From Kingdonia uniflora (lineage: Eukaryota > Streptophyta > Magnoliopsida > Ranunculales > Circaeasteraceae): a stretch of 64,000 nt of DNA. Both the position numbers and the translations under genes were made by a program. Shown piece by piece: positions 46,148 to 59,072 of this stretch. The notes beneath the pieces are model-generated. The model saw nothing but the letters and a program-made list of their open reading frames with translations. It searched no databases and was not told the origin of the DNA. The stretch covers positions 1,612,001-1,676,000 of the forward strand of contig JACGCM010001161.1 in assembly GCA_014058105.1 (NCBI GenBank). The letters are read 5' to 3'. Every line of letters starts with the position of its first letter. The stretch's first letter is position 1.

Positions 46148-46496
46148 TTTGTGAACTAAAGAACTATAATGTTAGTAATAACAAATAATAATTAACTTCA
46201 GTTATTAAATTTAAGGAAAGACCTCTTAAGAAGTTTGAACATTTAACTAAACTGGTTACGTTCTTATAACCATTCACCCGTAGAGGAGAAACTGCTTTCT
46301 TTCATTCAAATTACGGTTAAGAAAAAAAAGTATATTGTTGTCGGATTATGTCCAAGTTGCGTCGGAGATAATTATGATTTCAATAGAAACAACTGTTGTT
46401 GGATTTTATTTTTTATTTTATTTCTTTGAAATTTAACCCGCCGGGATTTCTTATGTCATTGTGCAGATGAGAATGAAAGAACACCAAGTGATAAGA
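46148..46496. other. Spacer between tRNA and LINE
   Basis: AT-rich. It ends CACCAAGTGATAAGA immediately before the LINE poly-A tail (plus-strand T run). No gene seen. Confidence 0.5.
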
Positions 46497-46524
46497 TTTT
46501 TTTTTTTTGATTGGTAACCTTAAC

Positions 46525-49500
46525 TTAATAATTAAACGCGGTTACATAGGAAGTCTTATCTCCCTGGAGAGCTCCCTTCAACCATTTAGGCGGAGTATCA
46601 ATCCAAGTAATACAAAAATTGTCCCCCATGGGCCTAGCGGCAATCTCATGGGCGACTGAGTTAGCACTACGTGGCATGAAATTAATACAGATATTAGCAA
46701 AATGTTTAAACATATATAAGCAGTCCTGTAAAATCGCCTTGGTAGTCCAGGAAATAGCTGCATAACCGTTCTTGAAAAATGAGTAAATCGCTTTAGCATC
46801 AGTTTCTATCATCACTCTTTGGCTTCCACGCTCCTGTGCCCAGAGAATACCGCTCATAACTACTAATGCCTCGCCCTCTTCGCTAGACGCAAATTGGCGA
46901 GAGGAAGCGCGGGCTATACCAAAGGTATTGTTAGAATCACGAAGAACTAAACCAATATGATTTAACAATTTATCTTTATAGAAAGAGGCATCCACATTTA
47001 TTTTCTCCCAACCCGAGTCCGGAGGAACCCATGAAGCCTTGATATCACATCGTTCAAACCGATAAAACGGTTCATTTAACACTAATTTATTAATGGTCAC
47101 TATGATACGGGATGGGTCCGGTTTCGTGTTTTGAAAAACCCAGGCACAACGTGCTTTCCATACGAGCCAATACATTGTGAAAACGGCAAGGGTCCAAATA
47201 TTTCGGTCTATGGCCCAATCAGAGGGGGGCGAAACCCATAACTCAATCCATTCCTTGATAGGAAGGTATGAGAGTTCGTGTAGACGACCCCCAAAGGTCG
47301 TACCAAACCAGACCGCCCGAGTAAAGGGACATTCTAGGAGAATGTGATGTAGAGTTTCTGTCGGGGCCGAACACAAGGGGCAGGAGATATCAGTCAAGCC
47401 TAATCTTTTCCCAATCTTGGCTCGGCAAGGGATCATGTCCCTAAGACATTTCCAAGCAAAAAGTGGGTACGAGGAGTAGCTTTATTATGCCAAAATTTCA
47501 GCATGAACGGATGATTTCCCACCCTCTATTCCATAGGCAATCCCGAAATCAGAATCCGATAGGCCGATTTGATCGAGAATTTGCCATCTGTAGAGGGGAA
47601 CCATTTCAGATCGTCTCTCTCACCCAGTTAAGGAAGGAAGATATGGGAGATAATATTGGCCGATGCATCATCACACCAAAAATACAGTTCATCCTTCCTC
47701 CAAGTCTGACTAACCGGATTGATAAAATGACTCACCCATTGAGGGCGGTTAGGCCATGGAGCCGCCTCTCTCGGAGTCGGTTTCCACCCCTGGATCGAGG
47801 GGCACCAATTGTCCGTCCATAAGCGAATTTGACGGCCCAAACGAATTTGCCAGCAGGAATGGTTACTAACCGAGGTTATAGCCAATTGGATGCTGCACTA
47901 GGTCCAGGACGAGTCCGCTTTCGGGCGGGCGTGCAGGATAGGACAGTCAGGGAAATATTTGGCTTTAAGGACCTGGCCCCATAAATCTTCCGACTTCTGG
48001 TGAAGACGCCAAACTACTTTAGAGAGATGAGCCTTGTTAGTCGCACCTGCCTCACGATGCCCCCACTTCTCTCTTCGGGCGACAAACTTCCCTCAATTTT
48101 TTCAAATACATAGGTTTTCGGGAGTCTTTACCTTTCCCCCACCAGAAGTCTCGCTGAAGACCATTGATGGTCTTACAGGTAGATTGAGGTAAGGCAAAGC
48201 AGGACATTTGATACGTAGGAATAGCCGAAGTCACAACTTTAATCAGGACAGTCCGACCCGTCTGAGAAAGGAGTTTGCCTTGCCAGGACTGCAGACGGTT
48301 GGTAATGCGCTTCTCAATGCGCTGAAAGATTTGAGCTTTTGACCGGGCAAAAAAGGGATTCGTCCCCAGATATCTCTCATCAGGCGACAAAATTTTCACT
48401 TTGAGAAGGCGGGCCACAAGTCGACCCAGACGGTGCAGAAAGATTTTGCTGAAGAAGACCCCGGATTTAGACAAGTTGATTTGTTGGCCAGTCGCGACAC
48501 AAAACTTATCAATGATAGATTTTATCTCATGCGCCTCCACAAGATCCGCACGGCAGAACAGCAGGCAATCGTCTACAAAAAGAAGGTGGGACACCGGAGG
48601 AGCCCGCCTAGACGCTTTAATGCCATGGATATTACCAGCCAACTCCTTCGCTCGCAGAGCCCTCGAAAGGCCCTCCATAAGGATAATAAAAAGAAAAGGA
48701 GGCAGTGGATCTCCCTGTCGGAGTCCCCGAGAAGGTGTCAGGAAGCCATGTGTAGAACAGTTAATCAAAGCGGAATAGCGAACCGTAGAGATACACTGTT
48801 CAATCCAATGGCACCATGTAAGACAAAAGCCTAGGGCGGCTAGGGACTTGATCAGTGTGCTCCATTCAATCCAGTCATATGCTTTGGACATATCCAACTT
48901 AATCCCTATGAGACCGGTCCTTCCCTTCTTCCGCATCATCGTATGAATAAGTTCATGGGCTATCAAAACATTATCCAAAATCTGGCGCCCGCTTACAAAC
49001 GCTCCTTGGAACGGGGAGATAATCTTCTCAAGAAGGGGTCTAAGGCGAGACGAGAGGATCTTAGAGATAATTTTGTAAACAACATTACACAAACTGATCG
49101 GGCAAAAGTCCCGGGGGGTGGGCCTTATTACCATTTTTGGGAATCATAACCATATGGGTGGTATTGATATGCTTGGGCATAAAGCCAGAAGCAAAAAAAG
49201 GTAGTGACCAATTTGGATATATCCGGCCCCACCACATCCCAGGATTGTTAGAAAAAGAGCGCAGGAAAACAATCAGGGCCCGGAGCCTTTAGAGGTCCAA
49301 TATTGTCAAGAACAGCTTTAATTTCCTCTATAGAGACCTCCCTCATCAACTTCTGGTTATCCTCCGCCGTGATACACGGGCTGAAGTTCTGGAGGAATTC
49401 CGAAATCTCCATCTGAGAGGAAGTTTGATAATTGAGGGCCATATCCTTTAGAAAAATTTGACCAATTTTTGCGGAATCCAAAATCCATGTTCCGGTCTCA

Positions 49501-50670
49501 TCTTTGATCTAGTCAATAAAATTCTTTTTCCGTTGGGCAAGGGTCTGCATATAAAAAAAAATTGAATTCCGATCCCCCTCAGCTGACCAAGTCACCCGAG
49601 ATTTCTAGCGCCATAACATCTACCCTAAGTTGTAATTCTTCCAATTCCCCCACCAGGACAGATTCGCGAAAGGCAATTTCCTCATCTAGAGGAAGGGCTT
49701 GAAAACGAGAAATATCAGTTTTTAAAGCTAAAATTATACTAGGGACGTGACCATTTTTTTTATTCCATGTCCTAAGGCCAACTTTCGTGTTTACAAGTTT
49801 TCCTTTAAACAGTTGGGCTGGGGATCCCCTTTCTGTACTTTTCCAGAGATTCTGGATGAGAAGCTTGAATTGGGGTTCCCGAGTCCACATGTTTTGGAAA
49901 CGAAAGCATTTACCTATGGTCGAATGTTGTGGTAGTGTATCAAGGCACAACGGGGTATGATCCGACCCAAGGGCGGATAAATGAAAAACCTTTGCTGTAA
50001 GAAAGATAAACATCCAATTCGCATTGGCCAGACTACGATCCAGCCGTTCTTTAACATTAGCCCATCCCCGCCTCTTGTTGTTCCATGTATAAGGATGACC
50101 AGAAAAGCCCAAATCGATTAACCCCGCCTGCTGTGTAACCTCCTTAGCGAAAGCGCTTTGAGCTGCTCGGAAAGGTTTACCCCCCTTTTTTCAGTACTAT
50201 CAAAGATGGTATTAAAATCCCCTAAGATAAGCTAAGGACCAACATACCCAAAAGCCGTAGTTTCCACAAGACGCCAGCTCTCATTCTGATTCCTTTGGTA
50301 CAGGCTACCGTAGAAAAAAGAGACCATCTACGGAGTATCCGACGGTTCAGAATTCAGCTGAACATTAATAATAAACTTGTTACAGAAGACCACTTCAATT
50401 GCAATATTTTCTTTCCACATAACACATACCACCAGAACGCCCCTTAATGCCAGTGGCCGGGACATCTACCCAATTAGGATACCCAAGATTTCGAACCAAA
50501 ATCTGCATTTCTGCAACGGATCTTTTGGTTTCGGCTAAGAAAATAATATCCCCGTTAGAGGATCGGATAAGCTCCTTCAGATGACGAATTGCCGCCGGTC
50601 GACCCAAACCCCAGCAATTCCAAGAGATAATAATCATAATGGCCCGGGTGGTCTCCGGGGAGCCACCCAA
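46525..50670 (-). pseudogene. LINE ORF2: endonuclease, reverse transcriptase, RNase H
   Basis: The endonuclease start MIIISWNCWGLGRPAAIRHL contains the WNCRGLG motif with Arg replaced by Trp, then FLAETK (50395-50670). RLDRSLANANW and LGSDHTPLCLD (49579-50112) supply the SDH motif. Reverse transcriptase (48052-49134) shows PISLCNVVYKIISKILSSRL, KLDMSKAYDWIEW, RGLRQGDPLPPFLF and the catalytic LLFVDDCLLF. A zinc finger CPLC ... HHILLECPF and plant-type RNase H (VDASF, ETDAKAIYSFF, NSVAHEIA) occupy 46525-47436. At least five breaks between these blocks show it is inactive. The catalytic residues read are mostly preserved, suggesting moderate age. Confidence 0.9.
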
Positions 50671-50934
50671 ACACTAACAGAAATATCAGAGAAAAAATAA
50701 AAACGACGAATTCGACGATAAGAATAAGAGACGGAACTGCGCACCTGGATGTGAAAAGGTCTGCGAGTACTGGCCTAAGTAGACTGAAATGGTATAGACA
50801 TCTCGGCCAACTGAGTCGCTGCACGAATATGTCGACGAACCACCCGAGCCGAAGACGGAGGATACCCAAGAGAAGGATCTGTAGTATGTCGAGTCTGTCT
50901 GGTGAGCTGTGAACCCGGGCCCTAGTAGACGAGC

Positions 50935-52348
50935 TCATCGTCCCCGCTGACTCCCCCCTAACCTCCCTGCCGGGGTTATCTTTGGAACTAGCTGAAACTC
51001 CCCCGAGCTGCTCCGAACATAAATCAGACCATCTCCCCCACTTTCGGTCACCTGTCCTCCCTCCCCGTGTCGAGCAACTTCACCCCCTTCCTCAACCGCG
51101 AAAGTAGGTTGCCCCTGAATTTGGAAACCCTCTCCTGTCAAACTCTCTCGGTAGAGGGATAACCTGCCATTTAGAGGGTCGCACGTTCCTCTTCAAAGAA
51201 CATCTGTCTAGTCTGTCTATCCCCCAGCAGGCTAGCGAGGGTATCTCGACCTTCTTCCCATGTCCAAAGTAGATTCTAACCTCCAGATGTACCTGCCAGA
51301 GCCAGGTTAGTGAGGTTCTCAAAAGCCGTAAAATCTGCTACTTGTTTTAAAGGCGGCCAGTCAGGTGGACCCGCCAAATTCTCCTCCCTCTGTTCTTCAC
51401 TTTCCCGATAGACTCTTCCCAAGACGACAATACCTTTCCCTTTATCTGTTCTGCTGGGACGAGTAGATAATAATGGGGTCGCACGATTCGGTTCTCTCAT
51501 CGGCTCAACACTAAGATTATGGGGTTGAGCGACCCCCCGCTCAAAATCGCCGCGGGCGGAAGCCAACTCCTAGGGGATGGTATTCGTTTGGGGTAGCCCC
51601 CCCCCCCCCCCCCCAGACTCTCCTCCTCGGTAGACATCGCACAACCCGATTCCCGATGTCCCATTCTATAGTATCGCTCACAGAAATTGACTGGGGTTCC
51701 CTCGAATATGATCTCAATAGGGAAAGGTCCACTATCCAGATCCGCCTAGATTGCCGGGGGGACAACCCCATAGATATCCATAATCACTCAAGCATGATAA
51801 CCCTTTTTAGTAACTCTTTTATTTTCAGCATTAGGTTCTCTAACCAGCACTTGACCCAGACTCGGGCCAAATATATTCAGGAACCCAGGAGTCCCAAAGA
51901 ACGGATCAGGAATATTAAATTTAACCCAAAAAGGCACAAGTTTAAAAAGCATCAGGTTAATCATAGTTCGTGGTTCATATGGCATTAAGATGAATGCATG
52001 CCCATAGGGGTTCCAAGGTTAGTTCATCAGGACAAAATTATATTCATAAGCTGTACGGGACTTGATAATAAAGAACACCTTACCGCTCACAATCCGTTCA
52101 AAGAACTCGACATTCTCGGATGTTTCCATGTTTCAAAAACTTTTTAGAGCGGACACTATCTTAGAGAACTCCCGGTCCGTCTCGAAAGCAGTGATTCCCA
52201 CTAAAGTATGACGCCATCGTGCTTTTTCCTCCTGCACTTTCTCTTTTGGGATGCGAACAACAACTGCCTCACGGGGTTTCCGAACTGACAATCTTTCCAT
52301 ACTATTTACAAATTCTTGAGTAACTGAAATAGATGACATATTAACCAC
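50935..52348 (-). pseudogene. LINE ORF1 (DUF4283-like) remnant
   Basis: Start MVNMSSISVTQEFVNSMERL, followed by KARWRHTLVGITAFETDREF. A TGA, probably from CGA, interrupts before NMETSENVEFFERIVSGKVF. Later pieces read EPRTMINLMLFKLVPFWVKF and GPSLGQVLVREPNA, then IIFEGTPVNFCERYYRMGH. This matches the RNA-binding ORF1 of plant L1 elements. Several stops and a frame change around the C homopolymer make it non-functional. Confidence 0.75.
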
Positions 52349-53175
52349 TAGTAATTTCTATCTCTGACACTTACTTCCCGCAAGCAAATGCCTCCTACAG
52401 ACACCCATTTTTCATCTTCATCAGACTCAGCCAGAATCACACTTCCAAACACATCAACCCGATGATACAGCTTTAAAGATTCCAACAAAAGCTTCTGAAA
52501 CGTCTACCCTTATATAATCACCAAACACACCAAAAACCCATTCACCGTACCGTACTCGGCCTCCACCCTAATCGTTCCAAACATACTCACCAAACAACCA
52601 AAACAAACCCCAAGGACCTTCAAAAACGCTACGTGAGCTCAGAATGACTTCACTCTAACCCCAGCCTGAAGAGAAACCCCATGATAATCCACAGCACCAA
52701 CACTCACGCAATCCAAACCTTCGAGTGACGCAACGAAAGACTACGACAACACCCTCTCGATACAGGCGACTGCAGCAGCAAAGACCCTACAAGGTTATAC
52801 AAGGAAACCGAAGAAAAGAGAGAATTTCTCAGCCAAGCTTCACTCTCGAAATACATTTGTAATAGTAACTCCTACGTCGTCCCTCGCAACACCCAGAGAG
52901 AGAGACGGAATTAAACAATCCAATTATGAAAACTCAGCCCAAAACCCATCTATTCTGAGGCCCATTTTTATTTTTTTTATTTTACCAGAACGATCCTTGA
53001 AACCCTCTCACGAAAAACAGTTGCCACAACCAGAGGACAATCAATCCGATAGTTCGGAAGGGGGAGGGATGAAGGACACCAACAGGGGATGATCTACACT
53101 CGGGGTAAAATGGTCACAGACCCGGTCTCTGTCTCTCTAGACAGCTTATAAGAATTGCAAACAATATATTTAGAT

Positions 53176-53428
53176 GCTGTTTGGATATCCAAATATAAGC
53201 TTAAGTAAATAAATTTGGATGATTAAAATAAACGACTTATTTTAAGTTAAAAAATGGCAAAAACCAAAAGCCAAGAGATTATGAATCCAATCTTGTCTCT
53301 CCCGCCAAATCACATGTCGTTATCTCCAAATTAATTTGCAAACTGACTCCTATACTTTTTTAAAGACACTTACATAAGTTACTTTTTTAATAAGTCAGTT
53401 GACACTAGTCATTTGTATCCAAACAGGC
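53176..53428. mobile_element. hAT-type MITE, 253 bp
   Basis: Terminal repeats GCTGTTTGGATATCC and inverse GCCTGTTTGGATAC, with 8-bp flanks ATTTAGAT (53168-53175) and ACTTAGAT (53429-53436), seven of eight identical. It lies just downstream of the ALDH6B2 stop codon and may contribute to its 3' end. Confidence 0.78.
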
Positions 53429-53496
53429 ACTTAGATTAAACGCTTTTTCACAACTCCAGTGTTCACTTTATTCATGTTTGCAACAAAAGAAAATTA

Positions 53497-56400
53497 TCAA
53501 GATTTCTGGGATGTAGGCATAGCAAGTGATACGCCCTGATTTGGCAAATCCTTCCATTGTTGAGTTACTGTTTTGATTTGGGTGAAAAACTGAACGCCTG
53601 CCTTGCCTGCAAACCCAAGTAAAGTCTCGTTGAATGAAAAAATAAAAAAAATACAGTGAAACCTAGATAAATGCACACCTTCGGGACCGCCAAAAAATGT
53701 GCAAATATAGAGGTTGTGCAATTATATAGGTGGCACTTAGAAATAATTTGGATTTCGGGACCAAAGTTTTTTGTGCATTTAGAGAGGTTGTGCAACAAGA
53801 TAGGTTTCACTGTAATCTAGTAAGAAGCATTGGAAGTACATCTTACCATAGAAATTGAGGTCGCCTGCGAAAGATGCCTTCGATCCAGTGAAAGAGAAGA
53901 AGGGCAATGGGACAGGAATTGGAACATTGATGCCAACCTGAATGATTGTTAACAAAGAAATATATCTGAGGATCCTAGTATACGTTAGAGGTCCAGATGG
54001 ATTTCGTCAAGCTTAAATGGAAGATCTTGTATCCAGTCCAAGAAAAGAAAAACATACAATATATTATTTTCACAGAATAATTTGAAGAATTTCTTTAACA
54101 AGTCAAAGTTTTATCACCATACAAACTTATACGAGTTTTTGTGTAGAGCGTATTTAGACTTTATTTTTTAACATCTGCTGTAGTTAAGAATATTTTCCTT
54201 GGTTTCCTGATTAAACTAAGTTGAGATTTCCATAAAGCCGGATAGAATGTTTCATTAAGGACATAAACAGGCATTCAAAGCATAATGTTGTACCTTGCTT
54301 GGTTATTTAGTTTCTACTGTATTTGGTAAAATGGCTTAGCTCACCTGGCCTGCTTCTATTTCATTCTGAAATTTCCTTGCAGCTACACCCGATGTGGTGA
54401 ATATAGATGCTCCATTACCATATCTGTAATAAGAGGATAAATAAAATTATTTGGTTTTCCTAAATGGAGTACCTATAAAAAATATGTGAGAAGCAAGGCA
54501 GTACTTGTTTTTGTTAACGATGTCTATAGCCTCTTCTAAGCTGTCAGCCTGCATGTGAGAAATTGCGAAGAGAAGTTAACTCATATAGAGACCTCTGAAG
54601 TTAATGCTATGGAGAACTCAATAACTGAAACAAAATAAACTGCATAATAATAAGTTTACCTGCATGCAGAGGAGTACTGGTCCAAATATCTCCTCCTGCC
54701 AAATGATACCATAATATACGAATATGGTTTGAATTCAAACTGAAATGTACTTAAGCTAATGTTTATCTGTGAACCAAAGAGAACGGAAAAAACAACCAGA
54801 CTTCATTACCTTGTAACACTCCATGTCGCTTGTCACATCGGATAAAATGGTAGGACCAACAAAGTTTCCACTCTCGAAACCTGGAACCTATATTTCATCA
54901 AAGAGATGTAACATTGTTATAAACTTACAATTTTCTCTAGGTGACTAGGTGTTAGATTCAAAATTATAAAAATATGCCATTAGCACATATAGTAGACGAG
55001 AAAAATGCAAGTATATACCACAATATTTCTCCCATCGAGCACAAGTCTTGCACCGCCAACAATACCAGATTGAATTAATGCCTGAATCCGCTCCTTTGCC
55101 TGTGGTAAAGAAAGATGTCAAAATAAAAGGGGGAAAAATACATGTATGCCATGCTTGCAGATACATAAACATGTACACTCTAGAGTGTTAAGGGATGGCA
55201 CATACACTCTTGCTAATAACTGGACCAAGGTCTGTATCAGGCTCCAATCCCGAATTTACTTTCAGTGCTTTGGCGCGCTCCATAAGTCCTTCCTCCCTGC
55301 AAGAAGCATAAGGAATTTTACCCAATTTAAGCACTTCTGCGAAAATAGTTATTGAGAAAAAGGACTCGTAATCATCTATAGGCTATGTTATAACGGGTTC
55401 AAAGTCTACTAGTCTGAATCTAAGTAGCGATAATATAAAGGGGTAAATAATTTATTGCCAATTAACATAAGATTGCTAATAAACATAGGATTCACGGCAT
55501 GTCAGATTCTTCATGCAGCATTGGAAAATTTCTATACAAGAAAAGGCTTCAAACTATGTAACTAGATGTTAATACCATCGTTTTGAGTCTCCAACAAATA
55601 CAACTGTGCTGAGTGCCATGCATCTTTGTCCTGCAGCTCCAAATCCAGCGGCAACTAGGGCATTCAAAGTGGCATCTGCGCTTGCATCAGGCATGATAAT
55701 AGCATGGTTTTTGGCTCCCATATTGGACTGAAGAAAGAAGTGCGTCCGTCAGCTAATTAAGAAGCAAATCTCATAATTTTCTGAGACAAGAATGCAGTCA
55801 AAACAAACAATATTACCTGAACACGTTTTCCCTTGGCTGCTGCTCTTGAATATATGTGCATGCCAGCCTAAGATATGAAACTTACGGAGTAAGACTAATG
55901 ATTATCAAGGTTAGGTTAAAATAAATGTTAGTACCTATAATCAACTAGACAAAGCTGAACTGAAAGTTTACAATGATCGTGAAATAATAGCTTTAGCTAT
56001 GAACTACATAGTAAACTTACATTATTTGATATTCAGAAGACCATACTTCAGACTGTAAAAGGATGATTATATAAGCTGACAACTAGAACTATGAATGATA
56101 AGTTAGGGTGAACTTACCGTGTTTGAACCAACAAATGATATAGCCCTAATGTCTTTGTCATCACAAATATTATTGACAGTATCCTGAACAAGTAAAATCC
56201 AGCAGAGATGTTGTTAACAAAATGGACGACAGATCAAAATAGGTAACGATTTCCATAGACGAAAAATATGATATCTGACATAATTTCTAGAAAACAGAAA
56301 TGTGCAAGGAATGTAGTTTAGAAAAAAAAAAAAAAATGATATGGCTGACTTGATATATATGTGCGACAGTTTTGGGGGAGGAAATCACAAATAGATAAAG

Positions 56401-58277
56401 TCTCTCATTTCATACGTGAATCTATCAAGAAAACTGAGACCAGCAGATAAATGAGTATGCTAAATATAAAAAAGAACTTACATTAGCGCCATGAACGATA
56501 TTTAATACACCACTAGGCAAACCAGCCTCCATTGCTAGCTGAGCAAGTATCATTGAAGCCCCTGAGAGAATATCGAGATAACAAACAGTGTTACTCATAT
56601 ATACATGCTAATAATTATAATAGTAAAAAAATCGTGGGGAGTTAGGGAACAGATTGGTATTGGACCCATTATATAGTTGCCTTAAAAGAACTGATGCACA
56701 ACCTCAAAAATCAAATAGCATGTCATGATGGAACTCGAGAATCCCAACCAACTACTTTATTCATTGTTGAATATTACAGAAAGGAACTACCTTTTTTCGC
56801 ATTTGAGTTTTCAAATTTAATCAGTGACCATTATTTTAACGATGACTGGAATTATTTTCCTTAAAATAACTCATATTTTGATGATAGTATTAGATGAATA
56901 TATTTGCAGAAGAAAAACTCATCTATGGTGGGTCCTACCAAATGCTTAACCATTACAGTTTAAATAAATAAACAGAATAGAATAATAGGAAGATAAATTA
57001 AACCTGGAACTTTCTCGGATGGTTTTAAAACGAAGGTATTGCCACATGTGACTGCCACTGGGAACATCTGCAGGAATCATGCCACTAATATTTAGATTTA
57101 AAGTGGATGCAGGTACCGAGTCTACCGACATGCTTGTTCATATGAAAGACTAGAAAAATATGAAGAATTTCACATCATCAACGAATCTAAGTAGACCCTA
57201 CGACAAGGATATAGAAATGTTGCTGACTGAACTGTGTACAACTTCATAGGATAAGGACTAAGCCAAAACTAAATCCAAGTCCCCCAACATATAGTGCTAA
57301 GATTGTTCTTGAAGACATACCCATAAAGGAATCATAGCTGGAAAATTGAAGGGGCATATCCCAGCACAAACACCAAGTGGTTCTCTAATACTATACGTAT
57401 CAATCCCACTTGATACATTTGAGGCATACTCCCCCATTTGCAGAGAAGCCATCCCACATGCATGTTCCACCACCTCTACAAGAGAAAACCGGAGAAATCC
57501 GTAACGTTTCAATACCAAACAAAACTCTACTCATAATCTAAAAGCAGTACACAATAAGATAGAGCTCAAACTCACCTAACCCACGAAACACATCACCTTG
57601 GGCATCCTTCAATGTCTTCCCTTGTTCCAAAGTTATTTGGTAGGCAATTTTATCCTAAACGAATTCACAAGTTTTAAGTAGATACTTTAAAGTTTGAACA
57701 ACACGACATATGTACTTACAGTGTCCCTGCGTATAAGTTGTTGCAAGTTGAACATGATCCTTTGCCGGGTAGTCACAGGTGTGTTTCTCCATGCCGGGAA
57801 CGCTGCTTTTGCAGCATTCACCGCAGTTTTGAACTCGTCATTGGTAGTTTCCGGTACGTAATAAAGTGTTTGTTGCTTTGCCTTCAAAATCACAAACATA
57901 TAACTATATTGCAATGTTGGTTGATAGTTTGTGTTAGAGATTTGTACTTACAGGGTTTATTACAGGAAGAGTTTGAGTCGCATGAGAAGCAACGAATTCA
58001 CCTCCAATGAAATTGGTAGCTCTCCCCTTAATTGAATGAATCAAAGAAATAAAATTGCGAAATAATTAATAAAGCGAGAAAAAAGAGTTAGTGAGAGAGC
58101 TTACAGGGTCAGGGAAGTCAGTTTGGTGAGGAGAAGAGGTTGTGAGAGTACGAGATTTCCATGCTTCTGAAAACCTTCGACCTTCAAACATAATTAATCA
58201 GATTATATAATTGATGATCGGGGAACAAATTATTAGGGTTTGATCGATTTACCTCTACGGACCGAAAACTGCAACAT
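53497..58277 (-). CDS. ALDH6B2: Methylmalonate-semialdehyde dehydrogenase (acylating), mitochondrial
   Basis: Nineteen exons, from 58253-58277 (start MLQFSVRR) to 53497-53606, all GT-AG, 531 residues. The enzyme converts (methyl)malonate semialdehyde with CoA and NAD+ to propionyl- or acetyl-CoA in valine and pyrimidine breakdown in mitochondria. Seen: a basic N-terminus suited to transit; [39 protein letters not shown]; the NAD-binding region ISFVGSNT; catalytic Cys near residue 314 in [51 protein letters not shown] near the C-terminus. Length fits the family. Exons of 36 and 44 nt are present. Introns hold a MITE (53654-53812). The gene appears intact. The family is unambiguous among ALDHs because of the acylating-enzyme signature. 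Confidence 0.97.
53654..53812. mobile_element. Pogo/Emigrant-type MITE in ALDH6B2 last intron
   Basis: 159 bp, ends CAGTGAAACCTAGATAAATG and inverse CAGTGAAACCTATCTTGTTG, flanked by TA dinucleotides (53652-53653, 53813-53814). The CAGTRAAACCT terminus is typical of plant pogo-related MITEs. Intronic, so unlikely to harm the gene. Confidence 0.82.
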
Positions 58278-59072
58278 CTCTTTGGTTTCTGTAAACGGAG
58301 AGAGAGAAGGTGGAGACTTTTTTTAGTAAAATGAAGGTCTGTACCGTCACAATTAATTAGTAAAACATTTTCCTATAACTACAGCGCTCTGCTGTTCACG
58401 AAATCACTTCCTACAAGGTCGCTGATATAAAAAATGGTAAGTTGAAAGGATGAAACAACCTATATTTGATATTCTATAGAAACAGTAAGTTTTGTCTATA
58501 ATTTTAACAAACTTTTTTCTTCTTTTAAGAGACGTTTCATGACGTCCTTCATTCGCTTTATAATTGTGTTCAGAGAAAAAAAATATTTACTCGATCAGAT
58601 TACATTTTTATATTAGAATTTTCATTACATCCTTTAGGAAGATTAATTGCATCATCTTCGAAAAACAAGTGAAAGAGAGGTACATCCAAGATATGAAGAA
58701 AAACACTTTCACAAGCTCAGAAGATGTAATATTGGAAAATCTTCAGACCAAATAACCAATAGCTTTGTTCAAGTAGAACTAAAGAAAAGATGATCAAACC
58801 CTAAAAGAAAGACCCAAAAGTAGGCAACGGCTAGATTCAAGGCGAACAAACATTAATAAAGTTACATAAAATAAAAGATTAAACGGTTTAGCAGATACAA
58901 AATTGGCTGGAAGTATTTGCCATTTGCAAAATATGCAACTAAAAATCACTGTACACTTAACTACCATGTATATATACCTAATCTAATGCCCCCATTTTTC
59001 CCAATATTTTACTTCTCTTTTAGCACAAATATTTATCTACAGATATGCCTCTTTGGGTAGCAATGTTTCACA
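58278..59072. other. ALDH6B2 promoter region and 3' flank of UPL gene
   Basis: About 800 bp between two genes on the minus strand, holding the ALDH6B2 promoter/5' UTR and the UPL 3' UTR. AT-rich. No repeat or gene recognised; the plus-strand frame 58564-58755 has no motif. Confidence 0.6.

Larger units (their letters stand above)
46497..53150 (-). mobile_element. L1-type LINE retrotransposon, degraded, near full length
   Basis: The 3' poly-A tail appears as a 12-T run at 46497-46508. Minus-strand order is 5' UTR (about 52350-53150, boundary approximate), ORF1 (52348-50935), then ORF2 with endonuclease, reverse transcriptase, zinc finger and RNase H. Both frames carry several stops and shifts. 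I could not confirm a target-site duplication, so the right edge is uncertain. An 18-C homopolymer lies at 51597-51614 within ORF1. Confidence 0.87.

Noticed and set aside
48401..48834. Plus-strand open frames of 125 and 133 residues (also 47463-47822)
   Set aside because: They are antisense shadows of the LINE reverse transcriptase and zinc-finger region, which has clear catalytic motifs on the minus strand.
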